Positions 23,908 through 31,977 of a stretch of DNA of 31,977 nucleotides are shown here, piece after piece; position 1 is the stretch's first letter, and the number at the start of each line of letters is the position of its first letter. The translations under genes and the position numbers were made by a program. Origin of the DNA: a virus; the IMG/VR virus record IMGVR_UViG_3300047170_000137, positions 1-31,977 of that record; one strand, given 5' to 3'. The notes below the pieces were generated by a model. That model saw only the letters and a program-made list of their open reading frames with translations. It searched no databases and was not told the DNA's origin.

Positions 23908-25310
23908 CAGACGGATTCCGCAATGAAGCTGGTCGGGCAGAACACCGGATTGGGTGGATTGGCCCGGTTGATCAGATCATCAGAACGGGACACATCGCGA
24001 TAAAGATTGTACGCTAGCACCAGACTCGGCAAGGATGTCGGGACTTTCCAGGTGATCAATGTGGGTAGCTGACTGCCACGGAGTTGCAGATCATCGACAA
24101 CCGCCGTTCTGAGGGCTCTGAGAGCCGTATAGCTTTGCAGATCGCCGTTATCAGCCGAGTAAGTGATTTCGGTGTCATAGAGCGGGGCGATCCGATTGAT
24201 TAAAGTCTGGGTTTCCGTGCTGGATGTCGGCTGATAGATCGCCGTCGCCTGAGCGATGCTAGTCAGCGCCGCCCTGCGGCACAGTGCCGCCGTCGCATTT
24301 CCGACGATATCAATCCCGGTGTTGATCGGACTTGTTCCTGGCACGGACAGATTCGATTGGAAGTTGGCCAGGGGGACCAGTGCGTTGATCTGATCGGCGG
24401 GATCGATGACGGATATACGAATTGATTCCGTCAGATTGAAAACAGCCGCCACAAACGTCGCATCCGCCACGATGGCTGTGGTTGTGCAAGTGGCGATGGC
24501 GGTGACCACCGCCGTTTTAGCGGTTGTGGCTGTGGCAAGAGCGACCGTTGTGGCCGCGTCAATGTAGGCCGTGGCTGGTGTTGGCGACAAGCCGGTGATG
24601 GCGGGATTGGCTAGGGTCAGATTGCCGTTGTAGCGGCCTAGGGAGGTGCCTGATGGCAGTCCGGCCCCCAACCCCTTGGTGACGCCAAGGACGCTCTTGG
24701 CGATGCTCACAGCAGCCAGTGCGAAGCCTGCAAAGCGGCTGATCGTCCCGACTATCCCGGCGACCTTGCCAATCAAACCTTTGACGGTGGACAGGAAGCC
24801 GCCGCCGGTCAGTAGGCCACCGGCTGCATTCTTGGAAATCGCCTGACTTGAGTTGCTGGTGATGGGGTAAAGCGCGGGATAAACCACTTTGCCGGAGCGA
24901 ATGAAGCTCAGATCAAGGCTGATCATCCGGCCTTCTTCGACCCGTTCACTAAAACTCGCACTCACCAACACAGCATCGGTGATCGTGCCGAGGCTGGGAT
25001 GGACCAAGGTTCCTTGGCCTGACTTGGAGCAGGCTAATTTGAACTTGTCGCGTTGGGCAATGACATCATCCCCGACCAAATAACCCTGCATCGGAATGAT
25101 CTGGTTCGCTCTGCCAAGGTCTTCCACCCAGGGTGTGTCTCTTAGCGGATACTCATGGACCACAAGTCTGCGGCCTTCGGTTGGGGTTGTTTCGGTAACG
25201 AAGAACGTAAGTTTCTGCCAGGACGCGGTCTGCAACGCGAGTGTCCAGAGCGGACGGATCAGACTGGGCAGCGTATCCGGCAGGGTTGGGATCAGATCGA
25301 AAAATGACAT
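23907..25310 (-). CDS. Mu gp43-like / DNA circularisation N-terminal domain tail protein
   Basis: Residues 1-150 match the DNA_circ_N family of Mu gp43-type proteins: SFFDLIPTLPDTLPSL, WQKLTFFVTETTPTEGRRLVVHEYPLRDTPWVEDLG and YLVGDDVIAQRDKFKLAC. The remainder is helical and Ala/Thr-rich. I place the start at 25310 (MSFFDL), 5 bases after the tape-measure stop; the open frame continues back to 25394 inside that gene but gives unrelated sequence. That gives 467 aa. The family is a structural tail/baseplate component despite its historical name. Confidence 0.85.
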   Translation of the reverse strand: MSFFDLIPTLPDTLPSLIRPLWTLALQTASWQKLTFFVTETTPTEGRRLVVHEYPLRDTPWVEDLGRANQIIPMQGYLVGDDVIAQRDKFKLACSKSGQGTLVHPSLGTITDAVLVSASFSERVEEGRMISLDLSFIRSGKVVYPALYPITSNSSQAISKNAAGGLLTGGGFLSTVKGLIGKVAGIVGTISRFAGFALAAVSIAKSVLGVTKGLGAGLPSGTSLGRYNGNLTLANPAITGLSPTPATAYIDAATTVALATATTAKTAVVTAIATCTTTAIVADATFVAAVFNLTESIRISVIDPADQINALVPLANFQSNLSVPGTSPINTGIDIVGNATAALCRRAALTSIAQATAIYQPTSSTETQTLINRIAPLYDTEITYSADNGDLQSYTALRALRTAVVDDLQLRGSQLPTLITWKVPTSLPSLVLAYNLYRDVSRSDDLINRANPPNPVFCPTSFIAESV

Positions 25311-25315
25311 CGCGG

Positions 25316-27244
25316 TTAAAATCCCGGCATGGGCTGAAAGATTCTGGGGGCGCCGTCCATGAAGGGACCGCGTGCATCGGCACTGACCGGCCATCCGGGC
25401 GGGGCGTTGATATGAACCTTCAAGGTGCCGTTGTTCGGGGCCGGGGCCGGGGCCGCCGAGGGCGTCAAGATTGACGGTGCCGAACCACTGAACTGTTTGC
25501 CGCGCTGTTCCGCGATATCGCCGCGTCTGGCGGCTTCTCTGGCACGGGCGGCTTCGGTTAGTCCAGGGCGTTCAAACTCCCGTGAACCGATTTCACCGCC
25601 CTGACGGTAAGATGATGCGCCTGCGAGATGACCTCCGGCTGTCGTTTCATCGCCATGGGTCAGTTCCCAATACGCCGCCTCACGTTGTTTATTCGGATCG
25701 TGTTCATTAGAAACGTTGATTCCCGTTCCCTTGAAGATTTTATCCCGCCGATCCTTATGCCACTGGAATGATCCGTGCGCTGTGCCGCCGTCGCCGCGTT
25801 GTCCTGGATCAAAACCTGATTCAGATTCTTCCTGTGCAACCATGCCTGCCGCCGCTTGATCCGACATGCCCTTCGATTTCCAGAAATCCCAAGCTTGCTT
25901 GGCCGCTTTGTCTGTATCAGCGCCGGATTTGATACCAGAGGAAAATCCGCCGCTATCTTTGTAGTCCTTCTGGACATCTTCTGGGGTGCGGATTTTCCCC
26001 TCGCGATCGTTATAAGATACCAAGTTGCCAGCATCATCGGTGGTCCCCGCCGTGTAACCCAATTGCCGGGCCATTTCGCTAACCTCTGCGGATTTTGTGC
26101 CCGTATTCTTGGCAGCAAAGAACCCTGCCCACACAGCCAGGGCCGGAAGGACGAGCGGGTTGGTCAAGGCTGCGCCAATGGCCACCAAGCCATCGGCTAT
26201 CGCAGCCAGTTTGGCGCCTGTCCACAGCACAAACAGACCTTCGGCGGCCAATTTCCATCCACCCAAACCCTCGATAATTTCCCTGATTTGAGCGACGAAG
26301 CCTTTGATGCTTTCGATCACGTCATCAAAGTTCACCGTGTCCAGCCAATTCCCGATATCGTCAATCATCTTTTTGAGGCCGGGTGAAGTTGCGATCCATT
26401 CGCTGAATTGGTTCATTAACTTTGTCAGATGTGGACCCAATCGGACGGATAACGCGTTCCCCAGTCCCTCGGCCGCAATGGTAACTTTGGTAATAGACTC
26501 CCGAAGTGCATCACCCTTTTCGGCGTCTGCATCCGTCATCGGATTCAGCTTTCTAGCTTCCGCCATTTTCTCTTGAAGCTTGCCGGATATAGCGAGCGGA
26601 ATGAGATTTTCGCTGATACCCAGCGCCTTCGCTAGGTTCTGGACGGTGGCAGCAGATGCCCCGGAATCCTTGGCCCGTTTGATCGCGTTGAGAGCTTCGA
26701 CAAACTGATCAGCGCCATTCTTCGCCTGAAAACCTGCGGATTTGATGTCGAGGCCGTATTGCAGCATCAGATTGGCACCGGCACTGTCACCGCCACTTAG
26801 AGCCGTCTGCATGGCTTGCCCGAGCCCCTGGATCGATGCATCAACATCGGCGGCACTGGCACCGGCAAGTCTGGCAGCGTTTTCAAACACCAGCAGCTTT
26901 GAGGCCGATGTCCCTAGGATCATACTTGTGTTTTTCAGTTGGGTGCCAACGGATGCCCAGCCCTCCGCTAATTTGAATATGCCAGCAATCGAAGCAACGC
27001 CTGTAAGGGTGCCGAGGACGGGCAACATGCTGGTAAGGGTGCCAAGGGCTTTCCCGGCGGAACGGCCGATTGATTCGAATCCGTTTTTAACGAATGTCAG
27101 GCCGGAGAGATCGGCAAACTTACTAAGCTGCTTCTGCATCCGGACAACCGGTGCATGTATCTCCATGAGTTTTTTGTTGATGGCTGCGAGCGGCTTGGTA
27201 ATTCCGTCTACCAGTCCTACGGAGATATTATAACCTTGCGCCAT
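25316..27244 (-). CDS. Tail tape measure protein with embedded lysozyme-like domain
   Basis: This 642-aa protein sets tail length. It begins with a typical tape-measure helix (VDGITKPLAAINKKLMEI), has a long helical body with hydrophobic stretches (about 60-85 and 350-395), then a Phage_lysozyme2-like domain (about 450-560: FWKSKGMSDQAAAGMVAQEE, ESGFDPGQRGDGGTAHGSFQWH; the Glu before SGFDP is the likely catalytic acid). The C-terminal 60 residues are Pro/Ala-rich. At roughly 1.5 angstrom per residue, a rule for tape measures, the tail would be near 0.1 micrometre. The lytic domain would open peptidoglycan on injection. Confidence 0.88.
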   Translation of the reverse strand: MAQGYNISVGLVDGITKPLAAINKKLMEIHAPVVRMQKQLSKFADLSGLTFVKNGFESIGRSAGKALGTLTSMLPVLGTLTGVASIAGIFKLAEGWASVGTQLKNTSMILGTSASKLLVFENAARLAGASAADVDASIQGLGQAMQTALSGGDSAGANLMLQYGLDIKSAGFQAKNGADQFVEALNAIKRAKDSGASAATVQNLAKALGISENLIPLAISGKLQEKMAEARKLNPMTDADAEKGDALRESITKVTIAAEGLGNALSVRLGPHLTKLMNQFSEWIATSPGLKKMIDDIGNWLDTVNFDDVIESIKGFVAQIREIIEGLGGWKLAAEGLFVLWTGAKLAAIADGLVAIGAALTNPLVLPALAVWAGFFAAKNTGTKSAEVSEMARQLGYTAGTTDDAGNLVSYNDREGKIRTPEDVQKDYKDSGGFSSGIKSGADTDKAAKQAWDFWKSKGMSDQAAAGMVAQEESESGFDPGQRGDGGTAHGSFQWHKDRRDKIFKGTGINVSNEHDPNKQREAAYWELTHGDETTAGGHLAGASSYRQGGEIGSREFERPGLTEAARAREAARRGDIAEQRGKQFSGSAPSILTPSAAPAPAPNNGTLKVHINAPPGWPVSADARGPFMDGAPRIFQPMPGF

Positions 27245-27245
27245 C

Positions 27246-27670
27246 TTATCCCCTTAAACTCTTAATTCTGGCCGCCTGCTCTAACCAAAACCTCATTTCC
27301 GTACCGGTTAAGTGCCAGATTGATCCCTCCCCCTTGAGTGGGAGACCGAAAAACGCCGTCAGGTCGGCGGCGATATCTCGGTAGTTTTCTGGGAGGGAGT
27401 GATAAAACCCATCAGGTAGTCGCTGGCTTTCATCATGTCGCTGTATTTCATTTGTGAAATGAACTGCGGAGCCACATTGGAAATCAACGTCACCAGTTCT
27501 GTAATGAAGGTCAGGCTTGTGGCCTCAGTGAGAAACCCGCCTGCCTTCTTTTGCGCCTGATTGATTTGGCCGATCGTTGGCTCAGACAGGGTGATTACGT
27601 CGATGGATTTTGAATTGAACACCAAAGGCTTCTTTAGTTCGATCATAAGTTCATCGGGCTGATCCAGCAT
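27246..27670 (-). CDS. Tail assembly chaperone frameshift product (predicted -1 fusion)
   Basis: A second frame overlaps the end of the chaperone gene with no start of its own and reads ENYRDIAADLTAFFGLPLKG, then EMRFWLEQAARIKSL, ending 2 bases before the tape-measure ATG. It is in the -1 frame. The heptamer G GGT TTT (27410-27404 on the minus strand) has the canonical X XXY YYZ form in the correct reading frame. Slippage there gives a 141-aa product: join 27670-27404 with 27404-27246. A paired -1 fusion between tube and tape measure is a conserved feature of tailed phages (lambda G/GT, P2 E/E'). Confidence 0.75.
27359..27670 (-). CDS. Tail assembly chaperone, unshifted form
   Basis: This 103-aa protein fits phage tail assembly chaperones of the Mu/P2 type: VFNSKSIDVITLSEPTIGQI in the first half, then helical FITELVTLISNVAPQFI. 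I start it at 27670, where ATG overlaps the TGA of the tail tube gene (ATGA); the frame is open 10 codons further up but those lie inside the tube gene. It coats the tape measure during tail assembly and is not expected in the virion. Its last 14 codons after the slip site are replaced in the frameshifted form. Confidence 0.85.
   Translation of the reverse strand: MLDQPDELMIELKKPLVFNSKSIDVITLSEPTIGQINQAQKKAGGFLTEATSLTFITELVTLISNVAPQFISQMKYSDMMKASDYLMGFITPSQKTTEISPPT
27404..27410 (-). promoter_or_regulatory. Slippery heptamer GGGTTTT
   Basis: In the zero frame the minus strand reads ATG GGT TTT ATC, giving G GGT TTT. Both tRNAs can re-pair one base back (GGG, TTT). It lies 15 codons before the zero-frame stop and the -1 frame beyond it is open for 52 codons to 27246. 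Confidence 0.65.
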
Positions 27671-28029
27671 CAGACCACCACAACGTTGGATGACTGCCAA
27701 ATCACCTCAAAGGTGGCCTCGGCCGTGTTGATCTTTTGCACACCGGATACGAAACAATCGATCGCGGTGACATTATGACCATTCGCTAACTGGGCATTCA
27801 CCGTGACGCCGGTCATTGACTGAAACAGCAACGGATTGATGTGGCCAGTATCGCGGATTGTGGCGGAAACCTCACCCCAACTCGGCATGGTTTTGTAGCC
27901 CTGCACGCCGCTTTGGCCAACCAGCCCTTCGCGAACGAATGCATTGGCGGTGTATGTAAGATCGCTGGCCACGTCCAGATACAGCCCATCGACGCTGAGT
28001 GAAACTATGCCTGCCGTTTGTGATGCCAT
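27670..28029 (-). CDS. Tail tube protein (Mu gpM type)
   Basis: This 119-aa protein matches Mu-like tail tubes: an N-terminal strand with GIVSLSVDGLYLDVASDLTY, the conserved loop VREGLVGQSGVQGYKTMPSW, and IRDTGHINPLLFQSMTGVTV. Length is as expected for the family. It lies between the sheath and the chaperone genes, overlapping the chaperone start by 1 base. It forms the inner tube through which DNA passes. Confidence 0.88.
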   Translation of the reverse strand: MASQTAGIVSLSVDGLYLDVASDLTYTANAFVREGLVGQSGVQGYKTMPSWGEVSATIRDTGHINPLLFQSMTGVTVNAQLANGHNVTAIDCFVSGVQKINTAEATFEVIWQSSNVVVV

Positions 28030-28069
28030 AAACTTATTCCTCTAATTAAAAACTGGTAGACGGTATCAC

Positions 28070-29563
28070 TTACTGCGTAAATGCGAGGTCAACCGCGATT
28101 TCGAACAACTGGTCTGCGACCTGTGCAGGAAAGTAAATGTTCACCTGACTTGGACTGACCTTCTGCACATTCACTGCGGCGGCAAACGCCGCCACCCCTT
28201 GAACCAGTCCCTGATTCGCTGCAATCTGATACTGGGCAATACATTCGCTGGCAATGCTGTTCGGATTTACCGTGTTGCTGCCAGGAACAATCGTCGTTCC
28301 ATTATCCACCAGTTTAACGCGTGCATATTTCGTTGTAAAAGCCGCCCGCAGCAAGTCAACCAAGGCTTGCAGGGTGAACATGACTTCAACGTTAAGATAG
28401 CTGTTATCTGGCACGCCTAGCGCATTCGTCTGATAGGTGGTGATGGCACGTTCCAGGATCACCTGACCGGCAGAGTTTGCTTTGGTGGTGGAAATGCCGT
28501 CGTAAAGCAGCGTATTACGCATGGTTCTGGTGAACCGGCTTTGTGTCGGCGGCGCCAAAATGCCTTGCATGGTGACGGCTGTCAGGGGAAGGGCTGGATC
28601 GTCCCGCACACTGGCAGCGACAACGGCGGTAAACGAAGCTGCTTGCTGAAACACCGGAGTTGGGCTGTTATACAGCCCGAGAACCGAGATGTGTTGGAAG
28701 TTATTGGTGATCCCGTAAGTGCTGATCCCGGCGAAGGTGCCACGATAAGCCGAGAATGCGTGACCGCCGTAGTTGTTCAACGGGCTCCAGGCACCGGTAG
28801 CATCGGACAGCATGGCCACCATAGAGGCGACTTGGCCACCGGACGAGTAGGGCATCACGATGAACCGGAAGCTGCTAGCGGCGATATTGGCAAGGGCTGT
28901 GGTCAGGGTCGGGTCCGTGGCACCACTTATGACGGAGCCAAACGCAACACTGACACCAAGCGGCATATTCTCACCGCCGATACTGCCGCGATAGGCCATC
29001 CGAAGATCGATATCGCCTGCGGCAAGGCCCGCATTCTTTGCGGTGAAGGTCACGATCCCAGCAGCGACTGAGGCGGTGCAGGGGAGGTATTGCAACAGAT
29101 TGACCGCCGCCATGACATTGCTAGCGATCACCGAAGCGGTATCGCCGGAGGTCACTGCCACCGATACAATTTGTCCGGCGACATAGAGCGGGAGGCTGCC
29201 AGAGGCAGTGGCCGGGCCAGTAATCGTCATGCTGGAAACAGAAGCAACCGATCCGGCCGCATCAGCCAAGGGCAATAGTGTAATGCTACCGAAACTATCG
29301 TCACCGACGTAGGCCGCGTATTGCAGGGCCAACATCGATCCCGGACCGCCGCACAAGGTTTGCACCTGGGCAGGACTCGAAGCCACCACAGGCACATTGG
29401 GAACCGCAGTCCCCGCGCTGGTGATCTGGCCAATAATGAGCGTCTTCAGAAGCGGTGAGGCAGTATTCGCATTTGAATTGTCAATACCAACGAACGTGCC
29501 CGGAGTTCTATTGCTGTTCGGGTAATTTGGGACATTGATGGTGAGTGTGCCTAGGTTTGCCAT
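28070..29563 (-). CDS. Contractile tail sheath protein (Mu gpL type)
   Basis: This 497-aa protein shows the Mu sheath layout: N-terminal GTFVGIDNSNANTASPLLKT and TLIIGQITSAGTAVPNVPV, a middle domain with RFIVMPYSSGGQVASMVAML, and C-terminal ILAPPTQSRFTRTMRNTLLY and NSIASECIAQYQIAANQGLV typical of the conserved sheath core. Ribosome site GGAGAAGG lies in the end of the preceding DUF2635 gene. It makes the contractile cover of the tail, so the phage is a myovirus. Confidence 0.9.
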   Translation of the reverse strand: MANLGTLTINVPNYPNSNRTPGTFVGIDNSNANTASPLLKTLIIGQITSAGTAVPNVPVVASSPAQVQTLCGGPGSMLALQYAAYVGDDSFGSITLLPLADAAGSVASVSSMTITGPATASGSLPLYVAGQIVSVAVTSGDTASVIASNVMAAVNLLQYLPCTASVAAGIVTFTAKNAGLAAGDIDLRMAYRGSIGGENMPLGVSVAFGSVISGATDPTLTTALANIAASSFRFIVMPYSSGGQVASMVAMLSDATGAWSPLNNYGGHAFSAYRGTFAGISTYGITNNFQHISVLGLYNSPTPVFQQAASFTAVVAASVRDDPALPLTAVTMQGILAPPTQSRFTRTMRNTLLYDGISTTKANSAGQVILERAITTYQTNALGVPDNSYLNVEVMFTLQALVDLLRAAFTTKYARVKLVDNGTTIVPGSNTVNPNSIASECIAQYQIAANQGLVQGVAAFAAAVNVQKVSPSQVNIYFPAQVADQLFEIAVDLAFTQ

Positions 29564-29564
29564 A

Positions 29565-29732
29565 TCAGCCTTCTCCCTCTTGAGCAGGCTTTTCGACTAC
29601 TTCGAAATCGCCATCATTGACTACGCGGTGCCAGTACAGGTCATGCTCCGACACGGTGATGCCCTCGGGCGGAACGATCCGGAGCGTAATGGGGTCTCGG
29701 ACGAGGACGCCCTCTTTCGGCTTGATATGCAT
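29565..29732 (-). CDS. DUF2635 small tail protein (Mu gp38 position)
   Basis: A 55-aa gene with ATG at 29732 and TGA at 29565-29567 reads MHIKPKEGVLVRDPITLRIV, then PPEGITVSEHDLYWHRVVND and GDFEVV. This is the DUF2635 pattern (KP..G..VRDP...LP..G..V....YW.RR..DGDV), found in Mu-like phages directly before the sheath gene, as here. The TAGGAA site lies 7 bases upstream. Role unknown; probably tail assembly. In the gap to the next gene (29733-29825) only a small hairpin GCGGG/CCCGC at 29777-29790 is visible. Confidence 0.8.
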   Translation of the reverse strand: MHIKPKEGVLVRDPITLRIVPPEGITVSEHDLYWHRVVNDGDFEVVEKPAQEGEG

Positions 29733-29825
29733 ACTTGATTCCTACAGACAGGCGAATACCAATATTTAGCAACGCGGCGGGAATCCCCGCTGGTCTTTAG
29801 CCCGTGGGTAGTTCACCTTCTGCTG

Positions 29826-30374
29826 CTATGATTGTGGTAAGATGATATCCATTTCCAACGGCGGATGACTGATATCGTAAATGTTGATCTCTTCGAGCGG
29901 CGCGGCTGGCGGCACAAATCCGTCATCCTCATCAATGAAGCTGGTCAGATAGAACTCAAACTCGAAAAACAATCTTGCCCGGTCAAACCCCAACAGATGG
30001 CCGCCGCCGTACCACATTCCGTGTGCATAACGACCAATCGGCAACGGATTCCAGTTCAACAGGGCTTTGAACAGCGCGTATTTGACATTTTCGATCGTAT
30101 TGACGGCTGCTTGTCCCCGTCGATCGCCACCGGATGCAATACTGTTGTCAATTTCCACGACAACTGCGATGCGTTCCTCGACTTCTTGGCGTAATGAGCC
30201 GCCCGCACCACTCGTTTCGGTGATGCTGTCTTCCATCGGATAAACGAAGCACGCTGGCAAAGGGAGGGACGCCACGGTTTCCAGACCTTCGGCGTAATTC
30301 GCGGACCCAGCAACGTTGGCGCCAAACATGGTTGTGTACTGTCGGATTTGGGTGATCACCGCACTCAGATTCAT
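29826..30374 (-). CDS. Tail terminator protein (Mu gp37 type)
   Basis: This 182-aa protein agrees with phage Gp37-family tail terminators: a helical start MNLSAVITQIRQYTTMFGAN, LPACFVYPMEDSITE, and RQEVEERIAVVVEIDNSIAS, followed by VNTIENVKYALFKALLNWNP and a beta-rich end. It overlaps the stop of the preceding neck protein gene by 4 bases. It stops tail tube polymerisation and joins the tail to the head. Confidence 0.78.
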   Translation of the reverse strand: MNLSAVITQIRQYTTMFGANVAGSANYAEGLETVASLPLPACFVYPMEDSITETSGAGGSLRQEVEERIAVVVEIDNSIASGGDRRGQAAVNTIENVKYALFKALLNWNPLPIGRYAHGMWYGGGHLLGFDRARLFFEFEFYLTSFIDEDDGFVPPAAPLEEINIYDISHPPLEMDIILPQS

Positions 30375-30895
30375 GACTGGGCCTTTAGAACTTTAAGGTC
30401 AATGCCTTTGGCAAGTGCCTCTTTGATTTGCCTCGACAGGTTAGGCATCACATCATTGGCTGCCGTGGAGAGAAACGGATGCGGCAGCATCTTTCGGTTG
30501 GTCACGGGGATGCCCGGACCGGCACCGCGCCGATGACTGCGTTTGAGGTTTTTCGATCCTTTCGGACCGCCGCCACCGGTTGCCCCGACTTCAAGGAACT
30601 TTGAGTAGTAGATCGCATCGAAAATCGACACCCGATCACCATCACGACGGATTTTGACTTTAAGTGATTTCGCCAGCATACCGCTCAGGCTGTTCGGTGG
30701 CTGCCCGGCTACTGAGGTGACGTGTCTCTTGCCTTTGCGGACCTTTTTACCGATCAGGCTCTTAGCCTTGGCGATAATTTCGCGGCCACCTTGCACCAAA
30801 ATCTTGCGGATCAGTGCTTTATCATAAACCAAATGCACCACCGGCACGGTGATGACAAAACTCATTTTACGGCCGCCTTGAAGATCGTATTCCAT
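30371..30895 (-). CDS. HK97 gp10-like neck / tail completion protein
   Basis: This 174-aa basic protein has the features of gp10/neck proteins: an N-terminal helix KALIRKILVQGGREIIAKAK, a central IYYSKFLEVGATGGGG (the conserved Y...FxEfGT region) and a C-terminal HPFLSTAANDVMPNLSRQIK helix. The ATG at 30895 overlaps the upstream TGA (ATGA) with AAGGAAGG just before it; an alternative ATG at 30865 would remove 10 residues. Confidence 0.78.
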   Translation of the reverse strand: MEYDLQGGRKMSFVITVPVVHLVYDKALIRKILVQGGREIIAKAKSLIGKKVRKGKRHVTSVAGQPPNSLSGMLAKSLKVKIRRDGDRVSIFDAIYYSKFLEVGATGGGGPKGSKNLKRSHRRGAGPGIPVTNRKMLPHPFLSTAANDVMPNLSRQIKEALAKGIDLKVLKAQS

Positions 30896-31266
30896 CAGCC
30901 TTCCTTAAGTTCTAATTCGATATCCATAATCAGAAAGCGAAACCGACCCTGCCATTCCGCGATCTTGCGAATCCGGAACAGTTCCTGTTTTTCAGAGCCA
31001 TCAGGGCGCTGCAACGTGCGAAGCACGGTGTCGAACATATCGAGACCATCAATGTAGCGGATCACGCATCGATGCGTGACAGGCGAGCCAATCTGTTCAC
31101 TGCCAATCCAGGCTTGGAGCCCGATGGGTGTGATGTCAGCGTAAACCTGTAGAGGATTGATGAAAGTTTCGGAAATGCCAGTGGTTGAGTCAGGTGTTTG
31201 CTGGCGGGTTGCAAGGGTGACCTGCCATCTCAGCGCGCCGATACTAGGGATTGAGCCATACGTCAT
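30895..31266 (-). CDS. Head-tail adaptor (SPP1 gp16-like) protein
   Basis: This 123-aa protein resembles the phage head-tail joining family: ALRWQVTLATRQQTPDSTTG, VYADITPIGLQAWIGSEQIG, THRCVIRYIDGLD, and FRIRKIAEWQGRFRFLIMDI are the usual strand positions (xV.iq......G...xxW....r..A.V.P..G.E). It is 9 bases downstream of the connector gene and coupled by ATGA to the neck protein. It closes the connector below the portal. Confidence 0.8.
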   Translation of the reverse strand: MTYGSIPSIGALRWQVTLATRQQTPDSTTGISETFINPLQVYADITPIGLQAWIGSEQIGSPVTHRCVIRYIDGLDMFDTVLRTLQRPDGSEKQELFRIRKIAEWQGRFRFLIMDIELELKEG

Positions 31267-31275
31267 AGGACATAT

Positions 31276-31893
31276 TTACCCAAAAGCGAAGAAGCGGTAG
31301 TTGCCTAGCAGGGCCATGACGGCGGTGGAAAGGAGATCAGGCATCGTGTCACCGCGATTTTCGTAAAGTGCCACCGTAGTCAGTGCAATCGCATGAAGGA
31401 TGGGGCTTGGGATTTGCGCCTGGGTGGTGCCGTAACCACTGGTGAACACGACAACGAGGTGATCTTTGGTGGTGTTGTTAAAACCATTTGAAATCCACCG
31501 GAGCCGGGCTTCGGCAGACAGATAATCAACATTGTAATCGGCATCCTGCACCAGCACAACATCGGGTTGACCCCACAGCCCGACTGTCACGCTAGCAATG
31601 GCGCTAGCGGGCCTGGGAAGGGTCAGGACGGGCTGAGCGATGAAGGATGACCATGCCCAAGGGGTCAGGGTCGCATTCCACCCAGAGGTGAACTGACTGT
31701 CATTCGCGGCGGTCCAGGTGACCGACCGATTGAGCAGATACCGCCCGAGATAGCCTTCGATCAGATCGGTGGCGACCTGGGCGTAGATTTGGACGAGATT
31801 TGAATCAGCCACACTCATCAACCGCGTATGCTGCATGATGAAATCGGCAGTTAGCGGACAAACGCTTTCGGCTGATGAAAGCGATGAGAGCAC
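31276..31893 (-). CDS. Head-tail connector (HK97 gp6-like) protein
   Basis: This 205-aa protein matches gp6/gp15-like connectors: the helical start LVQIYAQVATDLIEGYLGRYLL, a strand with WTAAND, then a beta region and the C-terminal segment VVVFTSGYGTTQAQIPSPIL followed by a helix ALTTVALYENRGD. The open frame begins with GTG at 31893; ATG codons inside (31836 onward) are alternatives. It attaches under the portal. The string LPRPASAIASV looks like a unit of the giant repeat protein but is a lone match. Confidence 0.75.
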   Translation of the reverse strand: MLSSLSSAESVCPLTADFIMQHTRLMSVADSNLVQIYAQVATDLIEGYLGRYLLNRSVTWTAANDSQFTSGWNATLTPWAWSSFIAQPVLTLPRPASAIASVTVGLWGQPDVVLVQDADYNVDYLSAEARLRWISNGFNNTTKDHLVVVFTSGYGTTQAQIPSPILHAIALTTVALYENRGDTMPDLLSTAVMALLGNYRFFAFG

Positions 31894-31896
31894 CGG

Positions 31897-31977
31897 CTAC
31901 TTCTTTGCGATTTTGGTGGATTTGCGGTCGGGCATCACGTCGGTGCTCTTTGCAGGCTCCTTATGTGACTCGACCAC
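31897..31977 (-). CDS. Partial gene cut by the window edge
   Basis: The minus-strand frame ends at TAG 31897-31899 and runs open to the window end, encoding a 26-residue Lys-rich tail (…KSTDVMPDRKSTKIAKK). It precedes the connector gene by 3 bases. Too little remains to identify; capsid or capsid-adjacent proteins are expected at this place in the late operon. Confidence 0.5.
   Translation of the reverse strand: MVESHKEPAKSTDVMPDRKSTKIAKK

Noticed and set aside
29777-29790. Hairpin GCGGG/CCCGC before the DUF2635 gene as a terminator
   Set aside because: Only five pairs and no T-run on either strand; too weak to call.
31606-31640. LPRPASAIASV in the head-tail connector resembling a unit of the giant repeat protein
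   Set aside because: A single short match in an otherwise normal connector protein; most likely chance.
1-31977. CRISPR arrays, tRNA or rRNA genes and insertion sequences
   Set aside because: No regularly spaced direct repeats of 24-40 bases with spacers, no cloverleaf I could fold and no transposase were found on reading both strands.

Overview
The window is one contiguous stretch of a temperate, contractile-tailed (myovirus-type) phage or prophage. The tail genes follow the order known from phage Mu (terminator, DUF2635, sheath, tube, chaperone, tape measure, gp43, gp44, gp45, gp46, gp47, gp48 types), but the recombination gene is a large serine integrase, not a Mu transposase. No host gene is visible. 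Protein style (Ala/Gly/Thr-rich structural proteins, fairly GC-rich DNA, not computed) suggests an alphaproteobacterial host, perhaps Acetobacteraceae; that is a weak inference.

Layout. (1) 1-7199, mostly minus strand, is the early/replication module. Read right to left it holds an AAA ATPase, a small DPPY methyltransferase, an HTH-like protein, a RecD/Dda-type SF1 helicase, an archaeo-eukaryotic primase-like protein and an SF3 (DUF5906-type) helicase, ending in an iteron-like inverted-repeat region at 1-90 that could be an origin. A lone plus-strand gene (4986-5306) converges on the methyltransferase, and a decayed, chimaeric second methyltransferase copy lies at about 4592-4832. (2) 7200-7648 is a divergent control region with a good minus-strand promoter for the early genes and a plus-strand promoter whose predicted start coincides with the integrase ATG. 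(3) 7649-9373 is the serine integrase, followed by a short region with three structurally matched hairpins. (4) 9633-31977, all minus strand, is the late morphogenesis region, transcribed right to left: head-tail joining proteins, tail terminator, sheath, tube, frameshifted chaperone pair, tape measure with a lysozyme domain, baseplate wedge and hub, then a set of fibre or adsorption genes ending in a 1777-residue repeat protein. Terminase, portal, capsid and classic lysis genes are not in the window and would be expected beyond 31977.

How it works together: the primase, SF3 helicase and SF1 helicase form a self-contained replication initiation set, the ATPase and methyltransferase are probable accessory replication or DNA-protection factors, and the integrase gives lysogeny. 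The late genes build a contractile tail whose distal end carries at least three candidate receptor-interacting proteins. The most unusual object is the 1777-aa protein: about 57 copies of a 21-residue Pro-rich unit, interrupted by a glycine-rich domain and a six-motif Asp-box (BNR-like) propeller. Other points of note are an undetected -1 frameshift product in the tail chaperone gene, a SPRY-like domain fused to the gp48-type tail protein, a probable CTG start for the baseplate J gene and the hairpin triplet behind the integrase.
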